Shown here piece by piece: positions 14,103 to 14,240 of a DNA stretch of 14,240 bases. The position numbers and the translations under genes are program-made. Source of the DNA: an uncultured Lachnospiraceae bacterium (GTDB taxonomy: Bacteria > Bacillota_A > Clostridia > Lachnospirales > Lachnospiraceae); contig CACZHN010000039.1 of the NCBI GenBank assembly GCA_902780985.1, forward strand, positions 1-14,240, given 5' to 3'. A model generated the notes under the pieces. That model ran no database searches and was not told the DNA's origin. It saw only the letters and a program-made list of their open reading frames with translations. How positions within the stretch are numbered: position 1 is the first letter of the stretch; each line of letters starts with the position of its first letter.

Positions 14103-14240
14103 TTATTGCTGAAGCATAATACCACCGAAATACTCCGGATTACCATCACTGTCATTCAGAACAAAGACTCTGGTGGTAATGATGGCATATGTTCCGTCAC
14201 GTTTTCGTGCACGGTAGAAAATCTTTTTTAATTCCGCCTC
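14103..14240 (-). CDS. C-terminal end of a PAS-domain protein (partial)
   Basis: Forty-five codons and a TAA stop are in frame from the right edge. The peptide reads YRARKRDGTYAIITTRVFVL, then DGNPEYFGGIMLQQ: the last strands of a PAS fold (R-x-x-DG, strand, DG-x-P, GG). The protein ends directly after the PAS core, so this is a C-terminal PAS domain of a sensor or signalling protein whose other domains lie beyond the window. A terminator follows 17 bases after the stop. Confidence 0.7.
   Translation of the reverse strand, partial: EAELKKIFYRARKRDGTYAIITTRVFVLNDSDGNPEYFGGIMLQQ

Noticed and set aside
1..14240. CRISPR array, tRNA or rRNA genes, phage or toxin-antitoxin genes
   Set aside because: No regularly spaced repeats, cloverleaf-like stretches or matching protein families were seen on either strand.

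Overview
The window looks like chromosomal DNA from a Gram-positive anaerobe of the Clostridia, most likely a Lachnospiraceae member of the Butyrivibrio/Roseburia kind. The reasons are strong AGGAGG-type ribosome sites before almost every gene, an estimated (not counted) GC in the mid-40s per cent, and protein families common in that group: a three-cysteine LarE, a macro-domain protein with a helical tail, and a MocR regulator beside an aminotransferase. The genus is a guess. No tRNA, rRNA, CRISPR array or phage genes are visible. Most genes lie on the minus strand.

Left part (1-3176). A gene start enters from the left edge (1-73). Next come, in transcription order on the minus strand, a macro-domain protein (2953-1811), a von Willebrand A protein with an intact metal site (1692-1024) and the Nudix enzyme NudC (1002-181). 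Two of these three act on NAD or ADP-ribose chemistry, so the group may be functional. Upstream of the macro gene is a folded non-coding block with 8-base inverted ends and an 8-base direct repeat on both sides. I read it as a small non-autonomous mobile element.

Middle (3198-8984). A fold-type I aminotransferase and a MocR-type regulator are transcribed divergently from a 124-base gap that holds overlapping promoters and a 19-base palindrome, a classic regulator-target arrangement. A three-gene minus-strand unit follows: a rhodanese-TtcA-like fusion, a GNAT acetyltransferase and a six-helix membrane protein. The last gene overlaps the MocR gene tail to tail. An MgtC-family membrane protein points the other way from its own strong promoter.

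Right part (8978-14240). A PadR regulator and an overlapping CPBP-family membrane protein share a near-consensus promoter covered by a 34-base near-perfect palindrome, which looks like an autoregulatory operator. Next is an operon running aldo/keto reductase, TetR regulator, RimJ-like acetyltransferase, DJ-1-like protein, closed by a strong terminator. Its first gene is broken: an internal deletion plus frame change removes the segment expected to hold the catalytic lysine. LarE follows, with its own terminator, and the window ends in the C-terminal part of a PAS-domain protein.

Two PP-loop sulfur-transfer enzymes with three-cysteine sites (the TtcA-like fusion and LarE) lie about 5 kb apart without an obvious link. 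The best candidates for something new are the mobile-element-like block, the PadR dyad, the rhodanese-TtcA fusion and the macro/vWA/NudC group. I see no clearly new defence or mobile system.
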